Below are positions 27,973 to 37,292 of a stretch of 64,000 bases of DNA, one piece after another. The DNA is taken from the NCBI RefSeq assembly GCF_001586165.1, contig NZ_CP014608.1, positions 868,001-932,000 on the forward strand, given 5' to 3'. Source of the DNA: Obesumbacterium proteus. GTDB lineage: Bacteria; Pseudomonadota; Gammaproteobacteria; Enterobacterales; Enterobacteriaceae. A model generated the notes under the pieces. That model saw only the letters and a program-made list of their open reading frames with translations. It searched no databases and was not told the DNA's origin. Each line of letters opens with the position of its first letter. The first letter of the stretch is position 1. The position numbers and the translations under genes are program-made.

Positions 27973-28673
27973 CTTCCAAAAGAGAATTAATTTTCATATA
28001 TATAAAAAAGGATAAATAAAGTGTTATCCATTTTTATCTATTCAATAGAGAACTATTAGCGTTTAGCAAGCAAAATATCGCATAACTATAAATATTTTAC
28101 TCTGAACATTTAGTGCTTTTTTTGTGATCTGGTTGGCATTACTGACATCGTGCTGTGAATAGTCTTAAAGTCATCAAAAAACGAGCATATGTTAACTTTA
28201 TTCAATAACGATATGAAATTTAAAGTATTTTTTGTTCATTTGGAATTGCTTTTGGCTTTCGTTCGCCTACATGACGGACACAAAAAGACTACATTTCGTT
28301 TTGTGCAAAAGGCATTTCCGCCCTCAGTTATTGTTAAGACTCTTCTTTCTGCCTAACTTGTACCCAAGATATACCGAATCATATTCAGCTTGCTGTTATT
28401 CTGCATTTAGGATGTCTTGGTTATTAGTCCTCCCTAATTATGATGCACATTACTTTCTATCTTCCTGCGTTTGTTTGAATCAACGTAACGAGACGAAAGG
28501 CACTCATTTGGTATTTTGGATGATATTAAAAATCATCCTATAGCGTTCTTATCTCATGACTGTTTGATTTTATATTGCAGCTGCATAGCGTCGGATTGGA
28601 GTTATCACAAGGATGTACTACTAGGCAAGATACCCCGCAGTGGTGTTGCCGATGATATTTAAGGTAATAAAAA
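27973..28673. other. Long AT-rich intergenic region
   Basis: About 700 bases without a credible gene. The 103-codon ORF near 28232-28543 lacks a ribosome site and protein-like composition. A hairpin (GGCAA...TTGCC with inner ACC/GGT, 28624-28650) lies in the probable leader of the next gene. Otherwise nothing is recognised. Confidence 0.45.
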
Positions 28674-29303
28674 GTGAATTCATTATCCACATCATCATCT
28701 GAGCTTGAAGTCATTAATATTGATAACGCGGTGATCGCTATTTTATCTGACGATCCTATGTTTGCTGCGGGAGTGAGAAGCCTATTGAAGAAGATTGCGC
28801 CGCTAGGTCAAGGGGCCGTGATTGATTCTGATAGAGCCAAAATTGTGATGGTTGATTTAGACAGTTTGAATCAATCTATTTTTCAGGTTGTGCGCACGCT
28901 GGCCGGATTACGTTCTTATGATGACTACCGCACCGTATTCTGGACGTCTAATCAGGCAGAGCATACGCTGAACTTCGTTCGACTCATTGATAACGCAAGC
29001 TTTATTAACAAGAAAGCGTCTCTTGAGTCGGTAGAATCAGCGGTGCAAGAAGTCCTACGCGGTGGTCGTTTTGTAACGCAAGAAGTTCAGCATACGTTCC
29101 AGACATCTAATGGCCCGGGTCGCGTCACTGAAGAAACGTTCACGATCTTAGATGACATGATGAGCGGAATGCGTGTGAAGTGTATCGCTGCCAAGCTACA
29201 TACTGCGGACAAGTCGATCTACAGCAAGCTGCGTCAGTTCCGTGAACGCCTATCTTTGTTGCGTAAAAGCGACTTTTTGAGCTTTATTCACGATATTTCG
29301 TGA
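28674..29303 (+). CDS. LuxR-like regulator with degenerate receiver domain
   Basis: 209 residues beginning at GTG after AAGGTAATA. Residues about 20-130 resemble a response-regulator receiver fold (VIAILSDDPMFAAGVRSLL; IVMVDLDSL), with the usual phosphorylated Asp region altered. The C-terminal ~65 residues (VTEETFTILDDMMSGMRVKCIAAKL; DKSIYSKLRQFRERL) fit a diverged LuxR helix-turn-helix. It occupies the place of E. coli yhjB, also LuxR-like, but the sequence is too different for a shared name. Target genes unknown. Confidence 0.7.
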   Translation: MNSLSTSSSELEVINIDNAVIAILSDDPMFAAGVRSLLKKIAPLGQGAVIDSDRAKIVMVDLDSLNQSIFQVVRTLAGLRSYDDYRTVFWTSNQAEHTLNFVRLIDNASFINKKASLESVESAVQEVLRGGRFVTQEVQHTFQTSNGPGRVTEETFTILDDMMSGMRVKCIAAKLHTADKSIYSKLRQFRERLSLLRKSDFLSFIHDIS

Positions 29304-29341
29304 TCGTAGGCTAGAGACGAAGTACGAGATATAAGATAAAC

Positions 29342-29373
29342 AAAAGGCCGAAGAGAAATCTTCGGCCTTTTCT
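29342..29373. terminator. Bidirectional terminator
   Basis: AAAAGGCCGAAGA and TCTTCGGCCTTTT form a perfect 13-bp stem with a GAAA loop; A- and T-tracts on each side let it serve both the LuxR-like gene and gor. Confidence 0.9.
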
Positions 29374-29392
29374 GTTACTGCGCCATCAATGG

Positions 29393-30745
29393 TTAGCGCA
29401 TGGTCACAAACTCTTCCGAGCCTGTTGGGTGGATCGCTACGGTGTTGTCGAAGTCTTTTTTGGTTGCGCCCATTTTCAGTGCAACGGCAAATCCTTGCAG
29501 CATTTCATCCATACCGTAGCCAATACCGTGGATGCCAACGATCTTCTCATCTTTACCCACGCATACCAGCTTCATGCGGCACGGTTGGCGGTGCTGAGTC
29601 ACAGCGGTATACATTGCGGTGAAGGAGGATTTGTACACCTTCACGTTGTCTTCGCCGTGCTGCTCTTTCGCCTGGTCTTCAGTCAAACCAACAGTACCAA
29701 TTGGCGGATGGCTGAATACCACGGTCGGGATATTGCTGTAGTCGAGATGCTCATCTGGCTTGTTGTTAAACAAACGCTCAGACAAACGACGGCCAGCAGC
29801 AACGGCGACCGGTGTTAACTCAACGGCACCGGTGTTATCACCAACGGCATAAATGCCTTTTACGTTGGTATTCTGATATTTATCAACGGTGATATAGCCT
29901 TTATCGTTGGTTTTGACACCCGCAGCGCTCAGGTTGATATTGTCGTTAGCAGGTTCACGGCCAATGGCCCAAATCAGGCAGTCAACTTCAAACGTTTTGC
30001 CATTTTCCAGCGTTAACGTCAGGCTACCGTCGCTATTTTTAACCACGGATTTTGGAACCGACTGGGTGTGCAGCTGCGGGCCTTCGGCGTTCATCACTTC
30101 AACCAGCGCTTCAACAATCATTGGGTCAAAGGTACGCAGAGGCGCGTGTTTACGCACGAACAGATGGGTTTCAGAGCCCAAGCCATTCAGCACACCGGCA
30201 ATTTCAACGGCGATATAGCCAGCGCCGACCACTGCCACGCGTTTTGGCAACGCATCTAATTCAAAGAAACCATCGGAGTTAATGCCGTATTCAGCACCCG
30301 GAATATTAGGGCGAGAAGGGCGGCCGCCGGTTGCGATCAGGATATGATCGGCCGTGATGGTTTCGCCGTTCACTTCAACGGTATGCGCATCAATAAATTT
30401 GGCGAAGCCGTGGATCACATCCACCTTATTGTTGCCCAGCCCACGTTCATAGGACTGATGGATACGGTCGATATAGGCGGTGCGGCTTTCGATCAGTTTG
30501 CCCCAATCGAACTTATTCACCGTGGTATCAAAACCATAGTCAGGGCCATACAAATGGATCGCTTCCGCGATTTGCGCGGCGTGCCACATCACTTTTTTCG
30601 GCACACAACCCACGTTTACGCAGGTGCCGCCCAGATACTTGGCTTCAACCAGTGCACATTTTTGGCCATACATGGCCGCACGGTTGATGGAAGCAATACC
30701 GCCGCTGCCACCGCCAATTGCGAGATAGTCATAATGTTTAGTCAT
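29393..30745 (-). CDS. gor: Glutathione reductase Gor
   Basis: FAD-dependent NADPH:glutathione-disulfide oxidoreductase of the cytoplasm. 450 residues, identical in length to E. coli Gor. The N-terminal FAD loop GGGSGG, the redox disulfide GGTC42VNVGC47VPKK, the NADPH-binding GAGYIAVEIAG, and the C-terminal HPTGSEE active-site His-Glu motif are intact. In E. coli it neighbours rlmJ-prlC-rsmJ; here the upstream neighbours are ampR-ampC instead. Confidence 0.97.
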   Translation of the reverse strand: MTKHYDYLAIGGGSGGIASINRAAMYGQKCALVEAKYLGGTCVNVGCVPKKVMWHAAQIAEAIHLYGPDYGFDTTVNKFDWGKLIESRTAYIDRIHQSYERGLGNNKVDVIHGFAKFIDAHTVEVNGETITADHILIATGGRPSRPNIPGAEYGINSDGFFELDALPKRVAVVGAGYIAVEIAGVLNGLGSETHLFVRKHAPLRTFDPMIVEALVEVMNAEGPQLHTQSVPKSVVKNSDGSLTLTLENGKTFEVDCLIWAIGREPANDNINLSAAGVKTNDKGYITVDKYQNTNVKGIYAVGDNTGAVELTPVAVAAGRRLSERLFNNKPDEHLDYSNIPTVVFSHPPIGTVGLTEDQAKEQHGEDNVKVYKSSFTAMYTAVTQHRQPCRMKLVCVGKDEKIVGIHGIGYGMDEMLQGFAVALKMGATKKDFDNTVAIHPTGSEEFVTMR

Positions 30746-30906
30746 CAGGGAGTTCCATGAGTTGTGTACCCGGCATTCAGCATAGTGCTGATGATAGCCG
30801 GTGAGAAAATTGCCTTAGAGTGTAACGCTACTCACGCTATTGCCGCAAAGGTTGCGTCTATGGTTGTGATAGGCCACGGTTTTGTCTTGACCATCGTTGG
30901 ACAGCG

Positions 30907-31773
30907 CTACTCGTTGGCTTGTGCCACAAGCCATTGTTGAAACTGCTGCATGGCGGGGGATAGGGGTTTGGATTTCAGCCATGTTAGCCAGTAACTGCCG
31001 ATTTCAACGTTGATATCAAAGGGGCTCACTAATATGCCGTTTTGCAGTTCGTGTTCGAACATTTTGGCTGGAGCCAGCGCGACACCCCCATTTTGAATGG
31101 CGGCTTCAACCATCAAGCGTGACGAATCGAAAATGGGCCCGTTAATTCTGATGGGCTCAATGCCCGCCGCACTAAACCAGTTGTTCCACTCTTCAGCACG
31201 ATAAGAGCGCATAAGCGTTTCTTTGGCTAAATCTTGAGGCCGCTCTAATCGCTGAGCAACGCTGGGAGCGCACAGCACGCTGAGGGGAGCATCAAATAGC
31301 CGAACGTTATGGGTGGCTGGCCACATACCGTTGCCAAAGCGTATGGCAAAATCTAAGCCTTCTCCGGCTAAATTAACCAGATTGTTATTGGTGAGCAGTC
31401 TAAGCTCAACAAAGGGATGGTCAGCGTTAAAGCTTTGTAAGCGAGGCATCAGCCAGCCCACCGCAAAGGTACCTACCGCGGCGACGGTCAGCACTTCATG
31501 GAAATGGCCGCCGTCAAACTGCTTGAGCACCGCCTCAATCTGGCTAAACGCTTCGCTGAGCACCGGCATCAAAACATGAGCTTCATCGGTGAGTTCTAAT
31601 CCTCGCGGTAAGCGCTTGAATAACTGCGTTCCTAACCGCGCTTCAAGGGTGCGCACTTGCTGGCTAACGGCGGCTTGAGTCACGCTGAGTTCCAGCCCCG
31701 CACGAGTAAAACTTAGGTGGCGGGCAGAGGCTTCAAAGGCGCGCAGCGCGTTAAGCGGGAGATGGGAACGCAT
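30907..31773 (-). CDS. ampR: AmpR, LysR-type activator of ampC
   Basis: 288 residues with the AmpR N-terminus (PLNALRAFEASARHLSFTRAG) and effector-domain segments FAIRFGNGMWP and GVALAPAKMF. AmpR binds muropeptides from peptidoglycan recycling and switches ampC between repression and activation. It is divergent to ampC with a 227-base spacer, the standard arrangement for inducible chromosomal AmpC. Confidence 0.93.
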   Translation of the reverse strand: MRSHLPLNALRAFEASARHLSFTRAGLELSVTQAAVSQQVRTLEARLGTQLFKRLPRGLELTDEAHVLMPVLSEAFSQIEAVLKQFDGGHFHEVLTVAAVGTFAVGWLMPRLQSFNADHPFVELRLLTNNNLVNLAGEGLDFAIRFGNGMWPATHNVRLFDAPLSVLCAPSVAQRLERPQDLAKETLMRSYRAEEWNNWFSAAGIEPIRINGPIFDSSRLMVEAAIQNGGVALAPAKMFEHELQNGILVSPFDINVEIGSYWLTWLKSKPLSPAMQQFQQWLVAQANE

Positions 31774-32000
31774 GATGATGGCCCTTTAAAAAGCTAGCTA
31801 TAAGTTTTTCTTTACCCTAAGGGAATTTAATCTCGCTTGTCAATCTACGGGTGATAGCGGATATTCCTGCCGCCACGGTGAGTTTGGCGCTGTTGCGCCA
31901 TAGGTTCATCATGTGAATGATTATTTCGCTAAACTTTTTCTTTTGCATGCTGATAGGCGTGCAAGATTCAAAACATATCCGATTAAAAAGGTCATTTAAT

Positions 32001-33170
32001 ATGCGTAAAAAAATGCAGAGCACATTGAAGTTGTTATCCGTGATTACCTGTCTGGCGGTAACGGCTCAGGGTGGCATGGCGTCAGAAATGGATCAGGCCA
32101 AAATTAAAGACACCGTTGATAGTCTGATCCAGCCGTTGATGCAGAAAAACAATATTCCAGGCATGTCGGTGGCAGTTACGCTGAACGGTAAAAATTATAT
32201 TTATAACTATGGCTTAGCTTCCAAACAGCCACAGCAGCCCGTAACGGACAACACGCTATTTGAAGTTGGCTCGTTGAGCAAAACCTTTGCCGCGACGCTG
32301 GCATCTTATGCTCAGGTCAGCGGCAAGCTATCGCTGGATAAAAGCATTAGCCATTATGTGCCAGAACTGCGCGGCAGCGATTTCGATCACATCAGCGTGC
32401 TCAATGCGGGAACGCATACCACAGGTTTAGCGCTGTTCATGCCTGAAGAAGTAAAAAATACCGATCAGTTGATGGCCTATCTGAAAGCGTGGAAACCTGC
32501 CGATCCTGCGGGAACTCACCGTGTTTATTCCAATATTGGTACCGGCCTGTTGGGCATGATTGCCGCGCAAAGCATGGGAATGACCTACGAAGATGCGATT
32601 GAGAAAACGCTCCTTCCGAAGTTGGGCATGACGCACACCTATCTTAATGTTCCAGCAGACCAAGCGGAAAACTATGCTTGGGGCTACAACAAAAAGAATG
32701 AGCCGATCCACGTCAATATGGAAGTATTGGGCAATGAAGCGTATGGCATTCGAACCAACGCGAGTGACCTGATTCGCTATGCGCAAGCCAATATGGGACA
32801 GCTAAAACTTGATGGAAATTCGACGCTGCAAAAAGCGTTAACCGACACGCACACCGGTTACTTCAAGTCAGGCAAAATCACGCAGGATCTGATGTGGGAA
32901 CAACTGCCGTATCCGGTTTCTTTACCGGATCTGCTCACCGGCAACGATATGGCGATGACAAAAAGCGTTGCTACGCCGATTGTTCCACCGTTGCCACCGC
33001 AGGAAAATGTATGGATTAACAAGACCGGTTCCACCAATGGCTTTGGTGCCTATATCGCGTTTGTTCCGGCTAAAAAGATGGGTATCGTGATGCTGGCGAA
33101 CAAGAACTATTCTATCGATCAGCGTGTGACGGTGGCGTATAAAATCTTAAGCGAGCTGGAAGGGAAGTAA
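32001..33170 (+). CDS. ampC: Class C beta-lactamase, ACC type
   Basis: Periplasmic serine beta-lactamase hydrolysing cephalosporins. A signal peptide (about residues 1-28) precedes the mature enzyme. Class C motifs are present: S91-L-S-K, YSN (in HRVYSNIG) and KTG (INKTGSTNG). The sequence is markedly similar to the ACC enzymes that derive from Hafnia chromosomes, with differences near the N-terminus and in the 110-250 region. The start at 32001 has AAGG 9 bases upstream; an internal ATG at 32013 corresponds to the usual ACC start but lies too far from that site. Presence next to ampR indicates the native inducible locus and not a mobile copy. Confidence 0.95.
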   Translation: MRKKMQSTLKLLSVITCLAVTAQGGMASEMDQAKIKDTVDSLIQPLMQKNNIPGMSVAVTLNGKNYIYNYGLASKQPQQPVTDNTLFEVGSLSKTFAATLASYAQVSGKLSLDKSISHYVPELRGSDFDHISVLNAGTHTTGLALFMPEEVKNTDQLMAYLKAWKPADPAGTHRVYSNIGTGLLGMIAAQSMGMTYEDAIEKTLLPKLGMTHTYLNVPADQAENYAWGYNKKNEPIHVNMEVLGNEAYGIRTNASDLIRYAQANMGQLKLDGNSTLQKALTDTHTGYFKSGKITQDLMWEQLPYPVSLPDLLTGNDMAMTKSVATPIVPPLPPQENVWINKTGSTNGFGAYIAFVPAKKMGIVMLANKNYSIDQRVTVAYKILSELEGK

Positions 33171-33187
33171 TCAGTTCGGTTGTACAG

Positions 33188-33323
33188 ACCCCCTCCCAGC
33201 CTCCCCCTTGGCAGGGGGAGGGGCAGACCGAGTACCTAATCAGCATCGCTCGTTGGCAGCTCGAATATTTGATGGGGCACCGTTCGGCTCCCTCCCCTGT
33301 GAAGGGGAGGGCTGGGGTGGGGT
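33188..33323. repeat. Palindromic G/C-rich intergenic repeat, single copy
   Basis: Two hairpins, CTCCCCCTTGGCAGGGGGAG (type A) and CCCTCCCCTGTGAAGGGGAGGG (type B; 22 bases, stem CCCTCCCC/GGGGAGGG), are separated by about 75 bases and ended by GGGGTGGGG. The same two hairpins recur at 36.7 and 63.1 kb. It lies between the convergent ampC and gdhA stops and may double as a terminator. Confidence 0.75.
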
Positions 33324-33338
33324 AACTTCTGTAAAAAC

Positions 33339-34682
33339 CTATAAAACGCCCTGCGCCAGCATGGCGTCAGCGACTTTCACAAATCCTGCAATATTCGCCC
33401 CGCGCACATAGTTGGTTTGTTTATCTTCACCGCCATATTCCACGCAGGCTTGGTGAATATCTAACATGATGTGGTGCAGGCGCAAATCCACTTTCTCGGC
33501 TTTCCAACCCATACGTGCTGCGTTCTGCGCCATCTCTAAGCCCGATGTTGCTACGCCACCGGCGTTAGCCGCTTTGCCTGGGGCAAATAAGACACCGGCC
33601 TCAAGGAAGAGATCCGTGGCTTCAATCGTGGTTGGCATATTTGCGCCTTCGGCCACCGCTTTGACTCCGTTGGCGATCAACTGACGTGCGGCTGGCGCAT
33701 CCAGTTCGTTCTGGGTGGCGCAAGGCAGAGCGATATCAACGCTGATACCCCAAGGTTGTTGGCCTTCAAGATAGGTGAGGCCGAACTCTTTGGCATAGTC
33801 GGCAATGCGTCCATCCTGCTGAGATTTAATCTGGCACAGGCGCGCCAGTTTTTCCGGCGTAAAGCCTGCTTCATCAACCACGGTGCCGTTGGAATCTGAG
33901 GCGGTGACGACGCGCGCGCCCAGTTCCATTGCTTTTTCGATGGCGTATTGAGCCACATTTCCCGAACCTGATACCGCGACTTTCATTCCTTCAAAGCCTA
34001 AACCATGGCGTTTTAGCATGGCGTCGGTGAAGTAAACCAGACCATAACCCGTCGCTTCAGGGCGGATTAAACTGCCGCCAAACGACAGCCCTTTTCCGGT
34101 GAATACGCATGCCGTATTGTTCGACAGCTTTTTCATCATGCCGGCCATAAAGCCCACTTCTCGTCCACCCACGCCGATATCACCCGCTGGAACGTCGGTG
34201 TCGGCACCTAAATGACGATAGAGTTCAGTCATTAAGGCTTGGCAGAAACGCATGATTTCGCCGTCGCTTTTTCCTTTTGGATTGAAATCGCTACCGCCTT
34301 TACCCCCGCCCATCGGCAGCGTGGTGAGCGCGTTTTTAAACGTTTGCTCAAAGCCGAGGAATTTCAGGATCGAAAGGTTAACTGAAGGATGGAAGCGCAT
34401 TCCGCCCTTAAACGGCCCAATGGCAGAGCTGAACTGTACGCGCCATGCGCGGTTGACCTGAACCTGCCCGCGATCGTCAACCCATGTGACGCGGAACTGA
34501 ATCACACGTTCAGGCTCGATCAAGCGTTCTAGCAGGGCGGCGTCACGATAGCGTGGATTTTTCTCTAGAAACGGCCACAGGGTGGTCATCACTTCTCGCA
34601 CGGCCTGCAAGAATTCGGGTTGGTTGGGATCGCGTTGTTGTACGCTGGCGAGAAAGTTTTCCAGAGACAATAGCTGCTCCAT
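33339..34682 (-). CDS. gdhA: NADP-specific glutamate dehydrogenase GdhA
   Basis: Cytoplasmic enzyme converting 2-oxoglutarate and ammonium to glutamate with NADPH. 447 residues, the same as E. coli. The catalytic lysine region PMGGGKGGSDFNPKGKS, the substrate motif KGGMRFHPS and the nucleotide-binding SGSGNVAQYA are intact. AAGGAG precedes the ATG. gdhA is not in this neighbourhood in E. coli, so its place beside ampC reflects rearrangement. Confidence 0.97.
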   Translation of the reverse strand: MEQLLSLENFLASVQQRDPNQPEFLQAVREVMTTLWPFLEKNPRYRDAALLERLIEPERVIQFRVTWVDDRGQVQVNRAWRVQFSSAIGPFKGGMRFHPSVNLSILKFLGFEQTFKNALTTLPMGGGKGGSDFNPKGKSDGEIMRFCQALMTELYRHLGADTDVPAGDIGVGGREVGFMAGMMKKLSNNTACVFTGKGLSFGGSLIRPEATGYGLVYFTDAMLKRHGLGFEGMKVAVSGSGNVAQYAIEKAMELGARVVTASDSNGTVVDEAGFTPEKLARLCQIKSQQDGRIADYAKEFGLTYLEGQQPWGISVDIALPCATQNELDAPAARQLIANGVKAVAEGANMPTTIEATDLFLEAGVLFAPGKAANAGGVATSGLEMAQNAARMGWKAEKVDLRLHHIMLDIHQACVEYGGEDKQTNYVRGANIAGFVKVADAMLAQGVL

Positions 34683-34850
34683 AGTTTGGTACTCCTTATT
34701 TCCCGTAGTCCTCCAACTTGGATTATTTAGGGGAAGCGTGGTTGATGTTTTATGCGTTTTTTATGGTTATAAATGCAATTGTGTTTTGTGTTTGCGTTTT
34801 GACTATATCACTAGGAATAGGTTTTTAATCAAGCGATTTATTATCACGTA

Positions 34851-34880
34851 GCAAATAAAAACGCCTCCAGATGGAGGCGT
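34851..34880 (-). terminator. Terminator of dtpB
   Basis: ACGCCTCC/GGAGGCGT, an 8-bp stem with a 4-nt loop; on the minus strand it is followed by TTTTATTTGC. Confidence 0.85.
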
Positions 34881-34907
34881 TAGGGGAAATGAAGAAAAGA
34901 CGTGTAT

Positions 34908-36386
34908 TTACGCTTTTTGGCTTTCCGGTTGGGTATTCATCATGCGGTTTAGCCATGGCACCATCGCGGCCATAATGATGGCGATAACAAAGGTGGCGAT
35001 GCCGATTTTGCTGAATACGCCGGTATAAATTGGCAGGGTTTGCAGCGGATCGCTAATGCCTTCAGGCACGGCGGTAAAGGTTGCCACGTAGCCACCAAGC
35101 AGGAAGGCGGCGGCCTGAGTTAAGAACCACATCCCCAGAATGAAGCCCATCAAGTACTGAGGCACCAGCGCAGCCACCATGGCCAAGCCTAAGGCGCTGA
35201 TCATCAGCTCACCCAGACTTTGGAACAGATAAACCAGCACAATAAACCACGGAGATGTCAGACCCTGCGCATCGGCAAACCAGAGCCCAGCCGCTGCGGC
35301 AGTTAGGAAGCCCAGCGAGCACAGGAACATACCCAGCGTAAATTTGGCAGGCATGGTCAGGTCTTTGCCTTTAGCGCCGAAACGCGTATAGAGCGAGGCC
35401 AAAATCGGGCTGGCAACCACTACCCAGAACGGGTTTAGCGCCTGGAAGCTGACTGGGTTAATCGCGATACCAAGGATCTCATGATGCACGTTGTTAATCG
35501 CAAAGAAGTTCAGCGAGGTCGGCATCTGGGCATACAGAATGTAAAACAGCACGGCTTCAATCATTAAAATGAAAGCCACGTACATGCGGTTGCGGTCGCT
35601 TTTGTTCTGTTTAAACGCTTCACGGAAGAAGAAGAAAATTACAATGATCGACAGCACGATCAGCACGATATTGGCGACTTTGACGTTATGCATCAACCAT
35701 GCACAAACGTACACCATCACTACGGTGCCGATGAGCACCAGCAGCAGGTTTTTGAAGTTCATCGGTTTGGCATCAGGCTCTGAACCGATGTCACGCACCA
35801 TGCCACGACAGCAGAAATAAACCAGCAGTGCGACGACTAAACCAATACCGCATAAGTTATAGGTAACGGCGTAGCCATATTTGTCGGCAATAATCGGAGC
35901 CAGTGATAATGACAACAGCGAGCCGATATTGATAGACATATAAAACAGGGTAAATGCGCCGTCTAAACGGGGATCTTTTGGCGGATAGCATTTCGATAGC
36001 AGGCTGGCTGGGTTGGCTTTAAACAGGCCGTTACCGACAGCGATAGTCCCGAGGGCGATAAAGATCATATCGGGTTTATGCAGTGACAGACCGGTCATGA
36101 AGTAGCCGAGCGCTAAGACAATTGCGCCGAATACCATTGTTCGTTTGGTGCCAAGCAGGTGGTCGCCAACGTAGCCGCCGATGGAGATCAGTCCATAAAC
36201 CAAAGCAGCAAATGCGCCGAAGGTGATGAAGGCCTGTTCCTGTGAGAAGCCTAGCTGTTTAACGAAGAAAACAGCCAGAATGCCTTGCACGCCGTAGTAA
36301 CCAAAGCGTTCCCATAGCTCAACAAAGAAAATCATGAAAAACGGTTTAGGTTGCTGCAATAAACCGACTGGGGCGGGCTTATTCAT
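34908..36386 (-). CDS. dtpB: Dipeptide/tripeptide:H+ permease DtpB
   Basis: Proton-coupled oligopeptide transporter (POT/PTR family) of the inner membrane. 492 residues with about 14 transmembrane helices, the ExxER-type motif ELWERFGYY near residue 23 and the PTR signature FTLFYMSINIGS. Nearly collinear with E. coli DtpB (YhiP). AAGGCG lies before the ATG. It is adjacent to uspA as in E. coli. Confidence 0.95.
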   Translation of the reverse strand: MNKPAPVGLLQQPKPFFMIFFVELWERFGYYGVQGILAVFFVKQLGFSQEQAFITFGAFAALVYGLISIGGYVGDHLLGTKRTMVFGAIVLALGYFMTGLSLHKPDMIFIALGTIAVGNGLFKANPASLLSKCYPPKDPRLDGAFTLFYMSINIGSLLSLSLAPIIADKYGYAVTYNLCGIGLVVALLVYFCCRGMVRDIGSEPDAKPMNFKNLLLVLIGTVVMVYVCAWLMHNVKVANIVLIVLSIIVIFFFFREAFKQNKSDRNRMYVAFILMIEAVLFYILYAQMPTSLNFFAINNVHHEILGIAINPVSFQALNPFWVVVASPILASLYTRFGAKGKDLTMPAKFTLGMFLCSLGFLTAAAAGLWFADAQGLTSPWFIVLVYLFQSLGELMISALGLAMVAALVPQYLMGFILGMWFLTQAAAFLLGGYVATFTAVPEGISDPLQTLPIYTGVFSKIGIATFVIAIIMAAMVPWLNRMMNTQPESQKA

Positions 36387-36647
36387 ATTAGTTCGCCTTC
36401 GAATATTGATTAATTAAGTGTAGGCATGCGCGGAGCCTGCTGCCGAAGATACATCCCTGATGAAATAGAATTCCGTTTTTATATGTTTTGATGCCGTGTT
36501 AATGCCGATTTTTGGTGATGATGTAGATTATTGTATGGACTGATTGCGATCTTAGTGGTTGATCACACTATTTAAAAGATGATTCGCGGTTTTTTTGTAG
36601 AGAATTCAATGGCCCTACATTAGGTTTTTAGCTGAAGCTTAAAGCAT

Positions 36648-37224
36648 AACCCCACCCTAACCCTCCCCTTTGCAGGGGAGGGAACCGTGCTGTGATGCTT
36701 GTAAGAATCGCGATCGGCGTTGGGATGACCCAACCTAACCCTCTCCTTGGCAGGGGAGGGAACTGTGCTGCGATGTTTGTAAGAATCGCGATCGGCGTTG
36801 GGATGACCCCACCCTAACCCTCCCCTTTGCAGGGGAGGGAACTGTGCTGCGATGTTTGTAAGAATCGCGATCGGCGTTGGGATGACCCCACCCTAACCCT
36901 CCCCTTTGCAGGGGAGGGAACTGTGCTGCGATGTTTGTAAGAATCACGCTCGGCGTTGGAATGCCCTCCTAACCCTCCCCTTGGCCGGGGAGGGAACCGT
37001 GCTGTGATGCTTGTAAGAATCGCGATCGGCGTTGGGATGACCCAACCTAACCCTCTCCTTGGCAGGGGAGGGAACTGTGCTGCGATGTTTGTAAGAATCG
37101 CGATCGGCGTTGGAATAACTCCACCCTAACCCTCTCCTTGGCAGGAGAGGGAATTGTGCTGTGATGCTTGTAAGAGTCTCGATCGGCTCCTCCCCCTGCG
37201 AAGGGGGAGGCTGGGAGGGGGTTG
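36648..37224. repeat. Tandem array of a 76-79 bp palindromic repeat
   Basis: Seven units follow each other. Their CCCTC(C/T)CC arms begin at 36661, 36739, 36818, 36897, 36973, 37051 and 37130. Each has the type B hairpin (CCCTCCCC, TTTGCA loop region, GGGGAGGG), then GTGCTG(C/T)GATG(T/C)TTGTAAGAATCGCGATCGGCGTTGG-like DNA (variable, roughly 45 bases) and CCACCCTAA. The last unit ends in a type A hairpin (CTCCCCCTGCGAAGGGGGAG). The array fills the space between dtpB and uspA. It resembles REP/BIME elements and is not a CRISPR, because no unique spacers separate the units. Confidence 0.85.
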
Positions 37225-37230
37225 GCAGGG

Positions 37231-37261
37231 TAAAAACAAAAACGCCCGCAGAGCGGGCGTT
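37231..37261 (-). terminator. Terminator of uspA
   Basis: AACGCCCGC/GCGGGCGTT, a 9-bp stem with a 3-nt loop; minus-strand tail TTTTGTTTTTA. Confidence 0.85.
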
Positions 37262-37292
37262 GAAAGCTTAGTTGAGCAGAAGAACGAAAATG

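Noticed and set aside
28232..28543. 103-codon open frame in the regulator spacer
   Set aside because: Cys/Phe/Tyr/Leu-rich translation of AT-rich DNA without a ribosome site or neighbouring operon logic.
31917..32000. Upstream extension of ampC by 28 codons
   Set aside because: It would place a hydrophobic stretch before the true signal peptide and has no ribosome site; the ATG at 32001 does.
36648..37224. CRISPR array
   Set aside because: Repeat units are contiguous with variable bases and no unique spacers; no cas genes nearby.
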